Shown here: positions 1 through 8,590 of the stretch, piece after piece
Layout: every line of letters begins with the position of its first letter
How positions within the stretch are numbered: position 1 is the first letter of the stretch
NCBI RefSeq assembly: GCF_902498065.1
Contig: NZ_CABVIR010000001.1
Location: forward strand, 1,488,001-1,552,000
DNA: 64,000 nt
Direction of reading: 5' to 3'
Source: Pseudomonas fluorescens
GTDB lineage: Bacteria; Pseudomonadota; Gammaproteobacteria; Pseudomonadales; Pseudomonadaceae
Program-made: the position numbers and the translations under genes
The notes under the pieces: model-generated
Told to the model about the DNA's origin: nothing
Databases searched by the model: none
What the model saw: the letters and a program-made list of their open reading frames with translations, nothing else

Positions 1-2924
1 CGTCGGAGAATAAGTCTATTACGACTATCCTCGCGTTCTTTAAGATCAAATGAGACCTGTAGTGAATGTCGATTGCCGTCCATGTCCAACAATGTCAATT
101 TAACACCCCGATCAAGGTATTGCCTGAACAGTTTAGTCTTGTCCCCATTGGCCTCGCCGTCATACCAGTAAGGCATATCGTGGACCCGGTGCAGGCTGAA
201 CACAAACTCTCCAGCCGCCGGCGCACTGTCCGGCTCGAAAGATGCACTCAACACCTTGTTTTTCTCTCTCATCAACCCCCATAAATAGGGGTCAAAAGAA
301 AGCACCTCAGGCCGCGGACTGTCATACCCCTCGAAGTTTGCCGGATTAAAGGCACAGCCGGTATAGCTGAAAAATGTTTCTGCAAGTAGTTCACTCTCCC
401 ACCGAATCGTCGAAATATTCTCCTGAATCGACGCCGAGACGAATTCAATAATCTTGCTATCGCCGGTAGTATAAGTTAAGCGCCAATAATCGGTAGACCA
501 AAGATAGTAGCTGAAGTAATCCCACTCCGGGGAATCACTACCGGGGGCTTCATCATGGCCATTCGGATCCTGGGCCACACGATCACGTGTAAATTTATAG
601 AGACTCCTGCCCTGCTCCGTGTCCGCGTCCGGCGGCGCGAATGTTTCGCCGTGTACCGTGACTTCAAAATTCTCGCCCTTCTTGTCAATCGATTTAAATA
701 TGCTGTTACCCGCACTTTTAAACTGAGCATAGAACGTACGGCTCCCCCCCACCGCCAGCTGAATGTAAAGCTCTCGGGTACGGACTCGGTTGTTTTTTGC
801 ATCAGGCGGCGCTAATGGCGAACCTTGGGTCGGGTCCGTGCGGGCATAGAGCCGGAACCGGTTTCTTTTTTTATTGGCCGCGTACTGGATACCGCTACCG
901 TATTCAATCCCGTCCTGCGCCACATGCACAAAAGGCACTGCATTGCCCGTGGATTTGTCTACGATCTCCAAGGTCGCCAATTCGGCATCGCTGATCGGTA
1001 TGTCATATTCCTGGCCTCCATACGATGTCGAACTGGTTTCAATCGTGATCCGCACCGGGATCTGCTGGAAACCATTGGCGTACGCTGTGGTTCGCCCGCC
1101 GATGGTGGAGATTGAAAATTCCTGCAACGCTGACCATTGAGGCATTGGCGCCTGTTGTTCAGTGAGCTGGATAACGCTGAAACCGGCTACCAGATCAACG
1201 CCATTCACTGAATAGGTGGATTTCACGACGCTGCACCGTGAGCGTGGCGCTTGAGGCGGAGTAAACAAGCCATTCCCATCGACACTCCCTTCGCCGAAGA
1301 CTTCCCAGCGCAGCGCATCCGCAGGCGTCGTAGTGCGGAACTGAATCGGGAATGAGGCTGATACAGCGGCGACGTACGGTGGTTCAACCACTAATTGGTG
1401 GGGCCCGGCCAACAACACGATGGTGGCGTCGATCCTCTCATTGGTCAGTTTCTCACTGACGTTGATGGTCTGTACCGCCAGACTTTTGCCTGGCAGAGCC
1501 AGAGGCGGCGTATAAATCGCGTGATTGTTATCGACGACGGTAAGCACACCTTCTTCCGGTGACAGCGTGGGCCAGAGCAACTCCCCTCCGGTCAGACTGG
1601 TCACCGTCAATGGAATCGGACTGGCCCCGCTGCCGATGCCGCTGACAATTACCCGCGGCGAGACGTTCAGGCTCTCAAACGCACCGAGCACCAATGCCGA
1701 ACGGGACTTCTGGCCATCCTCAGCGTAGTGGGCGGTCACAATAATCGGAAGGCGTTCCTTTCCCATCCGCGGTGTGCCCGAGGATGTGTACAAGCCATCC
1801 ACAGGGTTGATCGTCCCTACCGCCAAGGGTTCGATGAGATTACTTACGGTCCATGTGGCATTGACGGCGTCGCCATTGCTCTTAAGTGCAGTGAACTGTT
1901 GCGCCTTGCCATCCTTGAGATTGATGAACGACGGCAAGATCCGCACGCTTTTGTCGGTGGCCTTGACATTGCCCAACACCAGCAGATCGAACGGCGTATG
2001 CCGACCGTTGGTACTTTCGACAAAGACGTTTTCACCGGGAAACAGCAGGTTCTTCAGCACATCCAGTTGCGTCTCTTCCAGCAGTTTCAGGTACTGCTGA
2101 CTTAACACCACCGATGCCGAGTACAGATCTTTTCCTGCGGCCTGATCGTCCGGGATCAAGTAGGGAAAATCACCGCCTTCAACGGGCATATCCCCATTTC
2201 TATCATTGATTTTCAGACGGATGAACACCACCACTGCCCCCTTTCCAAAATTGGGCGACGACGGGGTTTCAGCGCCTGGGGCTTTCTGGGTACGGATGTA
2301 GAACCCTCTCGGGCTCAGGGGGTTGAACCCACTGAAATCGAACAGGCCCAGCTCGTAGGTGCGTGTGTCAACCGGCAACGCGGCCAAATGCAATTGAATG
2401 AGCGCAGCAATCTTCGCTTGTACAGCCGGCAGGTCTCCCAGGTTGCATTTCATATCAGGGTCACTGGCCAGATCGAGTGTGACGCGGCCCCGCTTGTCCA
2501 CCTCGCCTTCGACCTGCCCCAGGTTGATCAGCAACTCGACCTTGTAGCCCATCTCTTCAGCGATACTGAAACTTGAAATCAACTTGGGAGCGCTAGTGGC
2601 CGAATTACTCATCGCGGTGTAACTGCCGCCGATGATGTTCATGGTCAGCGTAACAACGGATCTGTTCAATGAAGCGGAGCCAAACGACAACACCGGTTTA
2701 CCCAGAAACAGATCCACCAATTCAACGGACTCCTCCCCACCACCCAACACGATGTTGCCACTGATAGGCGGGATAAAGCGTGAGTCACTCAACCACGCCA
2801 GGTACTGCTCTTCCAGCAAACGGTTGAGTTGCGCCTGACCGAAGACTGCAATGGCACCCCAGTCACGGGTTACCGAAGCGCCTTTCATTTGATTCAATAA
2901 AGTTTGCAGTGAGTTAGAAGACAT
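1..2924 (-). CDS. Large Ig-domain protein, paralogue of the 2958-5366 product; 3' end outside window
   Basis: An open frame runs leftward from ATG 2924 off the window edge, 974 codons with no stop. A GGGAG ribosome site lies 8 bases upstream. Residues 1-330 align by eye with the start of the next upstream protein: an N-terminal W-rich helix (DWGAIAVFGQAQLN), a segment with GKPVLSF, then an LGLFDFSGF...FYIRT stretch. That N-terminal part faintly recalls the TULIP-fold P47/OrfX proteins of clostridial toxin clusters, but this is a guess from pattern. Residues about 335-410 look like a bacterial Ig-like (Big2) domain with WTVSN and GTINPVDGLY, and more beta-rich sequence follows. No signal peptide is visible. 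It starts 33 bases after the preceding gene's stop, so it is probably last in an operon with 2958-5366 and 5412-6929. It contains a C7 run (+ strand 744-750). Function unknown. Confidence 0.8.
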   Translation of the reverse strand, partial: MSSNSLQTLLNQMKGASVTRDWGAIAVFGQAQLNRLLEEQYLAWLSDSRFIPPISGNIVLGGGEESVELVDLFLGKPVLSFGSASLNRSVVTLTMNIIGGSYTAMSNSATSAPKLISSFSIAEEMGYKVELLINLGQVEGEVDKRGRVTLDLASDPDMKCNLGDLPAVQAKIAALIQLHLAALPVDTRTYELGLFDFSGFNPLSPRGFYIRTQKAPGAETPSSPNFGKGAVVVFIRLKINDRNGDMPVEGGDFPYLIPDDQAAGKDLYSASVVLSQQYLKLLEETQLDVLKNLLFPGENVFVESTNGRHTPFDLLVLGNVKATDKSVRILPSFINLKDGKAQQFTALKSNGDAVNATWTVSNLIEPLAVGTINPVDGLYTSSGTPRMGKERLPIIVTAHYAEDGQKSRSALVLGAFESLNVSPRVIVSGIGSGASPIPLTVTSLTGGELLWPTLSPEEGVLTVVDNNHAIYTPPLALPGKSLAVQTINVSEKLTNERIDATIVLLAGPHQLVVEPPYVAAVSASFPIQFRTTTPADALRWEVFGEGSVDGNGLFTPPQAPRSRCSVVKSTYSVNGVDLVAGFSVIQLTEQQAPMPQWSALQEFSISTIGGRTTAYANGFQQIPVRITIETSSTSYGGQEYDIPISDAELATLEIVDKSTGNAVPFVHVAQDGIEYGSGIQYAANKKRNRFRLYARTDPTQGSPLAPPDAKNNRVRTRELYIQLAVGGSRTFYAQFKSAGNSIFKSIDKKGENFEVTVHGETFAPPDADTEQGRSLYKFTRDRVAQDPNGHDEAPGSDSPEWDYFSYYLWSTDYWRLTYTTGDSKIIEFVSASIQENISTIRWESELLAETFFSYTGCAFNPANFEGYDSPRPEVLSFDPYLWGLMREKNKVLSASFEPDSAPAAGEFVFSLHRVHDMPYWYDGEANGDKTKLFRQYLDRGVKLTLLDMDGNRHSLQVSFDLKEREDSRNRLILR

Positions 2925-2957
2925 AGCCGTGCTCCCGGACATTCATAAAATATCAAC

Positions 2958-5366
2958 TTACTTCCCATCCAGACTCAGCATTCGAATGGCTTCCGGTACA
3001 CTAAACAGTGGTATCGGGAGAATCTTGAAACCATAAAAAGCCCCCATCCCCGGAACTATCTCAGGAAGTTTCACGGTAATAATTGAGAACTTGTCAGTTC
3101 CTGCCGGATCTATTTCAAAAACACCGGATTTTTCATCCACTCGCCCCGAACCCGCCAGGACTTGCCAGGTCAAGTCAAGCACGCCAGGCTCGATAGGACG
3201 ACCATCCGGGGTCAGTACAACGAGTTGAACGCTGTTCTCCGAAAAACTGGCGGCTTTCAAAATATCCACGGCGAAATATGGTTTCCCGTGAATCACCAGA
3301 ACTGTCGAATACTCGGTTGTTCTTGTTCTAGGGTTGGTCACTTCAATCGTGTCGATACTAAAACCCGTACCCGGTTTAAACTCGCCAGGGAAATAGGTAT
3401 GGTCCCCCCCCGGTTTTTCGCTGGGCACGACCCTGGCATCCGAAGCGGGATCGACGGACCAGTCCAGCGGTCCACCGTCCAGGCTACCGGCCGATAGTTC
3501 ATTCCCCATGGAATCTCCGGCCGTAGCGATTTGAACCAGTGGGTTGATGGTTATGCCCCGTCGCAACACCGAGACCAGCGCGGAACTGCTGTGGGTGCCA
3601 TCCGTTGCGGTCACTTTGAGGCGTGTGTGATCACCCACGAGCTGGTCAGAGGTCGGTGCCTTGTATAGCCCAGTGGTAGCATCAATGGAGCCGGGGTTTC
3701 CGCTGCTACCGGGAATGTTCTCGACCTTCCAGGTCACATCGTTGCGCAAGGGTACGGTTGCAAACTTGAATTCTTCGCTGTGGCCGATCACGTGTTCCAG
3801 ACGATTGAGGGTAAAGGCGGTCAAGGTTGGGCCCACGTGGCCGAACAGGACCATGTCTGTTGGGATATGTACGTTGTCGAGTTGCACCGTATTGTCACCG
3901 CGGAACAGCAGGCTGTTAAGCGTGAAGGTGTTGATTCGGGGCAATACAGTCATGAATCGATCATAGGCTGCGTGAATGGCAGTTCGTAGCCACTCTTCAA
4001 GCTTCGGTAGTGCCAGATTAATCGCACTATTTATTGCCGGAATATCTTCAAATGTTCCAGCGGAGACAGCAAACATTTCTGTAATTGGTGGTTGAATGGG
4101 GCGTGGTACAAATTTCACATCCCCGTTCTCAATAACCAAGTCAAGGGGGAAGTGGGTATTCCACGTAAACGTAATCGTACCGGGAATCCAAACTTCTTTA
4201 CCTTGCAACCTGAGACAAACCGCACTCTGATACGAATAGCCTGCTGCCACCAAACTACAAGTTTTTGTTACCCAACCTGGGTCTGTCGACAGCATATAAC
4301 CAGGAAGTAGGAACGAAAAAACATTAAGGAGGTGCTCATGGGGATTTTTTATAAATTCTATATGCAAAAAATCTATTTTAAGATCAAAACCCGGCGTAAC
4401 AATTAGATCGCCATCTTCAACCAACGCGCCTTCTCTTGCACGAATCCCGTAAAAACCTCCATCCTGCTCAATAGGCGTATACTTAAATTCGATATTGCTC
4501 TGGTTCATGAGCCGCATACCAGCGACGATTATCTTTTCCTTGATGATTTCATGACTTAACAACACCGTCGCCGAATACCCATCCGCCAACAAATACCTCA
4601 AATCCTTGTTAGTTGCCGGCAGATCACCATTTGTCCCACCCTCCATGGTGACAAACAACAGCACTGCCCCTTCAGTGTCATTCTCATCCGCCTGAAGTCG
4701 AGCACCCGAGCCTTTTTTATTGTGGGTACGAACAATGAACTCCTTCGGCTTTAAAAACTGATCCGGCTCAAATTTCAGTTGATTGAGTACGAAGGTTGTC
4801 TGCTTTTCCGGCAATACACTGAAAAGTTGTTTGATACGTTCCCCCGCCACCCTTTGTAAGTGCGGAGTATCAACGTAGGTCAATTTATAATCCACGCCCT
4901 GGTCAATCTTTATCTCCACTTGCCCAGCGGAGGACACCACCCCATTATTCACCGCCAAGTCGATCTCAGCCGACAACTTAGGTCCATCCAGAGCATCCTC
5001 CAGCGCAATCCTGGCAATACTCCAGGTAAGATCACCAGCAACTTTTGAAAATGTAAGATGTGTACCTCCAACCACTTTAATATCCAACTGTGCCTTTGAG
5101 TTTTGCAGACTGGCGTTCTGAAACGACAAACGTGGACTGTCAAACACATAGTCGACGATGTATTCTTTTTGCGTTGGAGTCGAATTATCAAGGATCTCTT
5201 CAGTAATTGGCGCCAGATAATCATCCGTACTAAACCGACCGATATACTCCTGCAGCAGGACCGTATTGGTTTTGGCACGATCAAAAGCAAGTACTGAGTC
5301 CCATTTTTTGGTCCTCGGCTCAACTCTTAACCATTCAAGCATTTCTTCGACTGATTTATTTTCCAT
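2958..5366 (-). CDS. Large Ig-domain protein, 802 aa, unknown function
   Basis: Paralogue of the following gene (1-2924). It starts with a short helical region (KKWDSVLAFDRAKTN) and has a matching middle (residues about 170-270, LNQLKFEPDQFL...FIVRTHNKKG, then LLADGYSATVLLSHEII). Residues about 545-605 form a Big2-like Ig domain (VTWKVEN...SIDATTGLYKAP), with further beta-sandwich-like sequence (LTWQVLAGSGRVDEKSGVF) to the end. There is no signal peptide or membrane segment. The N-terminal half may be TULIP-like (P47/OrfX type); that is a hypothesis only. The gene lies 45 bases downstream of the Ig-repeat gene 5412-6929 and 33 bases upstream of its paralogue, suggesting one transcript. The first half is more AT-rich than the core genes of the window. 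A C8 run lies at + strand 3404-3411 inside the frame. Confidence 0.85.
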   Translation of the reverse strand: MENKSVEEMLEWLRVEPRTKKWDSVLAFDRAKTNTVLLQEYIGRFSTDDYLAPITEEILDNSTPTQKEYIVDYVFDSPRLSFQNASLQNSKAQLDIKVVGGTHLTFSKVAGDLTWSIARIALEDALDGPKLSAEIDLAVNNGVVSSAGQVEIKIDQGVDYKLTYVDTPHLQRVAGERIKQLFSVLPEKQTTFVLNQLKFEPDQFLKPKEFIVRTHNKKGSGARLQADENDTEGAVLLFVTMEGGTNGDLPATNKDLRYLLADGYSATVLLSHEIIKEKIIVAGMRLMNQSNIEFKYTPIEQDGGFYGIRAREGALVEDGDLIVTPGFDLKIDFLHIEFIKNPHEHLLNVFSFLLPGYMLSTDPGWVTKTCSLVAAGYSYQSAVCLRLQGKEVWIPGTITFTWNTHFPLDLVIENGDVKFVPRPIQPPITEMFAVSAGTFEDIPAINSAINLALPKLEEWLRTAIHAAYDRFMTVLPRINTFTLNSLLFRGDNTVQLDNVHIPTDMVLFGHVGPTLTAFTLNRLEHVIGHSEEFKFATVPLRNDVTWKVENIPGSSGNPGSIDATTGLYKAPTSDQLVGDHTRLKVTATDGTHSSSALVSVLRRGITINPLVQIATAGDSMGNELSAGSLDGGPLDWSVDPASDARVVPSEKPGGDHTYFPGEFKPGTGFSIDTIEVTNPRTRTTEYSTVLVIHGKPYFAVDILKAASFSENSVQLVVLTPDGRPIEPGVLDLTWQVLAGSGRVDEKSGVFEIDPAGTDKFSIITVKLPEIVPGMGAFYGFKILPIPLFSVPEAIRMLSLDGK

Positions 5367-5411
5367 GATGGCACCCGCTATTGATTAAAAATATTTAATA
5401 CGCTCGGATTA

Positions 5412-6929
5412 TCAACTTGTCAGCGTGAGACGAAAATCGTTAAAGGGCGTAAGCGTCTCCCCATTGTCGAAACTCACCCATGCCCTAATCGTGAACTGCT
5501 CATTGAGCTTGAGAGATTTCAAATAATTAAGAGAGAGCTTTGCTTCTATTTTCCGCTTGTAAAATTCGTCGCTTGTCACTGGGATTTTATCGCGCGCCGT
5601 TATGGAAACCGGGGCTGAGCCATGACTGATCCCTGTGGCTTGAATCGTCAGTTGTTGGCCAATCGCGATAAATGGCCACGACGCAATAGTCAAGTCGGCA
5701 CCGGTCTGTGGGACACTGGACAGCCGCAGCGTTACATTGCCCACGGCCTGGGTACATTGCACATTGGGATATTGCGAGCGAGGCAAAGGCTCGATGCGCA
5801 GGTGGAATGCAGTTGATCTATCGCCAGGCGGTGTAACGGTGTAACTCACCGGAAAACGTGCGCTTTCCTCTTTTGACATGTTGGCTGCGATCAAGTCAGG
5901 CGGAACATGAAAACGCCGGCCCGTGCCCCCCACAGGCACCGAAATGCTGCCACGCCCGCCATTGGGGTTGCCCTCCCAATGCACCTCTACGTGACTTGTG
6001 CCGATTTCTGCATCCTGCGGTATGGTCACGTAGGCGCCACTGGTGTTGGCCTGCAAATCCCCTCGGTTCTCCCCGACCGGAGTTACGTTTTCCACCGGCG
6101 GCGGCGGCAGATACAACGGTTTGCTGATCTCCAGTTGCCTGGGTTCGCCAGACTCCGCGTGCCCTGCCCGTGCGTATTGATAACTCACCGTCACGCGCGC
6201 ACCGGCGTTGGCAGTCAGCCATCGCGGTTCGATAGTGAATTCGATATCACCGTTGTCGAGGGTCGAATGATCGACACGTAGTGCCTTGGTCACGCTTTTT
6301 GCCGATTCGCTACCTGCCCAGTACACCAGCACCCAGTCGCCTTCCTGAATGCCCGTATCAACAGTTTTGATCTGCAGCACCAAGCCATCGGGATAGCGTC
6401 CCGGGCTCACAGGCCCGCCGGTGTAATCTTTGATCGCCAGTTCCGGCAATAGCGCTGAAACCGGTTTGACTATGTCGATTGTCTGCCGCTCGGATTCATC
6501 TGGCAGCCCAGTGCCGGCGTACTCAATGCGATAGCTGATGATGGCGTGTTCGCCTGGAATGCTGATGATCTCAATCAGAGGCACAACGAACTTCAGGGGC
6601 TGTCCAATGTGTTCGGCTTTCAGCTCAAGAACCTCGCGGTGCGCAGTTTCGGGCGTACCTTGAAAGTACCCTTGCCAGGTGAAAGCCACTTTGTCGCCGA
6701 CTGCCATATCCTGATAAGGCGGCACAATGGCGATGGCCCCGGCTTGACCGATGGCAGCGGGATCCAGCTTGAGCGTATGGGACTCCTTGACCTGGACGAC
6801 CGGAAAGTCACTGGATCTATCCAGCTGATCCAGGTCATTAACATCGGTCATAGAAGGGTCGGCAGTAACCGGCGGAGGATTAACATAGTCCATAGCGTGA
6901 TTCCCGAAAGTTAAAATGCAACGAAGCAT
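5412..6929 (-). CDS. Ig-like beta-sandwich repeat protein (family member 1 of 3)
   Basis: A protein of 505 aa built of about four beta-rich repeats of roughly 90-110 residues. Each carries a pattern like hydrophobic-DxxxxGDxVxVxW...xVxYxx, for example VGDKVAFTWQGY, EGDWVLVYWAGS and TSHVEVHWEGN. The last 100 residues begin with YPNVQC and end with WVSFDNGETLTPF; the 14462-15955 product has the same tail (LPTVQC...YVSFDGGATW), so the two are paralogues. No signal peptide is visible. The start at 6929 has a GGTGA site 6 bases upstream; ATG 6893 (MDYVNPPP) is an alternative with a weaker site. First gene of a leftward operon and divergent from the small secreted protein at 7241. A 208-base copy of part of this gene survives at 8023-8230. 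Function unknown; an extracellular or structural role is inference. Confidence 0.85.
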   Translation of the reverse strand: MLRCILTFGNHAMDYVNPPPVTADPSMTDVNDLDQLDRSSDFPVVQVKESHTLKLDPAAIGQAGAIAIVPPYQDMAVGDKVAFTWQGYFQGTPETAHREVLELKAEHIGQPLKFVVPLIEIISIPGEHAIISYRIEYAGTGLPDESERQTIDIVKPVSALLPELAIKDYTGGPVSPGRYPDGLVLQIKTVDTGIQEGDWVLVYWAGSESAKSVTKALRVDHSTLDNGDIEFTIEPRWLTANAGARVTVSYQYARAGHAESGEPRQLEISKPLYLPPPPVENVTPVGENRGDLQANTSGAYVTIPQDAEIGTSHVEVHWEGNPNGGRGSISVPVGGTGRRFHVPPDLIAANMSKEESARFPVSYTVTPPGDRSTAFHLRIEPLPRSQYPNVQCTQAVGNVTLRLSSVPQTGADLTIASWPFIAIGQQLTIQATGISHGSAPVSITARDKIPVTSDEFYKRKIEAKLSLNYLKSLKLNEQFTIRAWVSFDNGETLTPFNDFRLTLTS

Positions 6930-6960
6930 TTGAACTCACCCTATCTCGCTACTTGCACAA

Positions 6961-7320
6961 TGACCACTATCAGAACTGCTAGGTTGCAAAACGCTGAAAT
7001 TCTTCTAGATTAGCGCGCCCGCCTAACTGCCTGTCCCGACGAAACCGGCATCTGCCTGCTATAACCCATTGAATAAAAAGCCTATGCACTTGACCGTATC
7101 TCTGAGCGAAATTTCATGTTTTGCGCAATACCGCTGGGCAATACTATCAGAACTGCTAGGTTCACAAAGTCCGAGCACCTGATAACGTAGGACTACCTGG
7201 TTTGACACTCAGCCCCATTACCACTCAGAGGTTTATCTTCATGAATCACATAAAATCGGCAGTTTGCGGGCTATTACTTGCGATTCCGATCGCATACTCA
7301 AATGCGGCCGTAGCGGGCGC
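6961..7320. repeat. Direct repeat unit, copy 1 (promoter region plus signal-peptide codons)
   Basis: These 360 bases recur at 8231-8590 at a constant offset of 1270 with no gaps. By hand count only about 13 bases differ. The next 60 bases differ at about 14 positions, so identity drops sharply just after the signal-peptide codons of the small secreted protein. The unit covers the divergent intergenic region (6930-7240) and the first 80 bases of the secreted-protein gene. Confidence 0.95.
6966..7162. promoter_or_regulatory. Two copies of a 20-base imperfect dyad upstream of the first secreted-protein gene
   Basis: The sequence ACTATCAGAACTGCTAGGTT occurs exactly at 6966-6985 and again at 7143-7162, 177 bases apart, in the divergent region between the Ig-repeat gene and the secreted-protein gene. 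Its core CTATCAG-AA-CTGCTAG is an inverted repeat with one mismatched pair, the usual look of a dimeric regulator site. An operator role is inference. Confidence 0.55.
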
Positions 7321-7762
7321 CATTCTCCTCGCGGCAGAAGATGGCTCAACATGTACCGTCCCTCTTCCAGTACTGCCGAATACTTATGTTCGGTACAACC
7401 TCAGAAGAGACGGCAGCCCCTGCAGATCCTTCAATGACAAAGCCCGTACTATTACTTTCCTTGAAGTACCCTCCGCCACAGAGGTCTCGTTCAGCGATCA
7501 TGAAGGTTACCCCAATAACAATGACGATAGGTACAGCGGGATTTGCGGAGCTGAAGGTAATTTTTTAATATATCTTACAACAACAAAAAGACAAACCACC
7601 ACACGCAACATTGAACTTGACCACCTTGCCACCTATGCAGTTGGTCAGATAATAGCACCGGGACTGCAAATGAAATATCGCAAAATCACTTCTCACTTAA
7701 GAAATAGCCTGTCGTGCATAAGCATTAGAATCTCAGAGGCACCACCACTTCCAGCACCATAA
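7241..7762 (+). CDS. Small secreted protein, copy A (173 aa)
   Basis: Begins with a clear Sec signal peptide (MNHIKSAVCGLLLAIPIAYSNA, cleavage expected before AV). The mature part is about 150 residues, with cysteines near the start (GSTC, GSPC), one in the middle (SGIC) and one near the end (LSC), suggesting disulphides in the periplasm or outside the cell. ATG 7241 is preceded by AGAGG; an upstream in-frame TTG at 7202 would add 13 residues before the signal peptide and is unlikely. The paralogue at 8511 has an almost identical signal peptide but a diverged mature part. It is divergent from the Ig-repeat operon and was once followed by an rhs-like gene, now decayed (7785-7979). The family is not recognised. 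Confidence 0.8.
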   Translation: MNHIKSAVCGLLLAIPIAYSNAAVAGAILLAAEDGSTCTVPLPVLPNTYVRYNLRRDGSPCRSFNDKARTITFLEVPSATEVSFSDHEGYPNNNDDRYSGICGAEGNFLIYLTTTKRQTTTRNIELDHLATYAVGQIIAPGLQMKYRKITSHLRNSLSCISIRISEAPPLPAP

Positions 7763-7784
7763 TCTCGAAAAAACAATTTTTGTA

Positions 7785-7979
7785 AATAGTCGTCGCCCCC
7801 CAAACCTTTGGTTTCATTAGTGCCATGGAAGGGGTGTCAACCATCGCACGGGACAATATACCCAAATCATCGATATCCCCGAAATCAACAGCAACTAACT
7901 TTACGTTCAGTCCGATCAATACCATTGACTCCGGTTGAGACCTGGGAGGGAACCTCAACCTGACCCAGTACACCTGGCG
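7785..7979 (+). pseudogene. Decayed 5' fragment of the Rhs/TccC-like gene
   Basis: This stretch lines up with the start of the intact rhs gene (about 9028-9300): both have CCTTTGG-TTCAT, GTGTCAACCATCG and TCCGATCAATAC in order, and CTCAACCTGACCCAGT near the end. It has lost its start region and about 25 further bases inside. A TGG codon has become TGA (GGTTGAGACCTG, near 7935), and the match stops at about 7970. It is a dead remnant of a second rhs-like gene that followed secreted protein A. Nothing suggests it is expressed. Confidence 0.85.
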
Positions 7980-8022
7980 CATTTGAGTTTGATGGACGGC
8001 GGTTTTCTACTGGCGGCGCCGG

Positions 8023-8230
8023 AGGGATAGCGTCCCGGGCTCACCGGGCCGCCGATGTAGTCTTTGATCAAAAGTTCCGGCAACAGCGCTGAAACCGGTT
8101 TGACTATGTCGATCGTCTGCCTCTCGGATTCATCTGGCTGCCCAGTGCCGGGGGACTCGTTGCGATAGCTGATGATGGCGTTTCCGCCTGTAATGCCGAT
8201 GACCTCAATCTGAGGCACAACGATCTTCAA
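8023..8230 (-). pseudogene. Decayed internal fragment of an Ig-repeat gene
   Basis: This stretch matches 6390-6597 inside the intact Ig-repeat gene, in the same orientation, with roughly one difference per ten bases (shared words include GCTGAAACCGGTTTGACTATG and the SERQTID-coding part). The copy has no start and no end of its own and joins rhs debris on its left. It is the left edge of the duplicated cassette, left after deletion of most of that gene copy. Confidence 0.88.
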
Positions 8231-8590
8231 TGACCACTATCAGAACTGCTAGGTTGCAAAACGCTGAAATTCTTCTACCTTAGCGCGCCCGCCTAACTGC
8301 CTGTTCCGACGAAACCGGCATCTGCCTGCTATAACCCATTGAATAACAAGCCTATGCACTTGACCGTATCTCTGAGCGCAATTTCGTGTTTTGCGCAATA
8401 CCGCTGGGCAATACTATCAGAACTGCTAGGTTCACAAAGTCCGAGCACCTGATAACGTAAGACTACCTGGTTTGACACTCAGCCCCGTTACCACTCAGAG
8501 ATTTATCTTCATGAATCACATAAAATCGGCAGTTTGCGGGCTATTACTTGCGATTCCAATTGCATACTCAAATGCGGCCGTAACGGGCAC
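8231..8590. repeat. Direct repeat unit, copy 2
   Basis: Second copy of 6961-7320 at the same 1270-base offset. Its left edge abuts a decayed piece of the Ig-repeat gene, just as the left edge of copy 1 lies next to the intact Ig-repeat gene. This shows that the duplicated unit extended into that gene. Confidence 0.95.
8236..8432. promoter_or_regulatory. Two copies of the 20-base dyad upstream of the second secreted-protein gene
   Basis: Copies 3 and 4 of the dyad, identical in all 20 bases, at 8236-8255 and 8413-8432. Their placement relative to the start at 8511 equals that of copies 1 and 2 relative to 7241. All four remained identical although the flanking repeat has about 13 changes. Confidence 0.55.

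Noticed and set aside
6961..8590. The 360-base direct repeats as attachment sites of an integrated element
   Set aside because: They contain a promoter and the start of a coding gene, and what lies between is debris of neighbouring genes, so tandem duplication explains them better.
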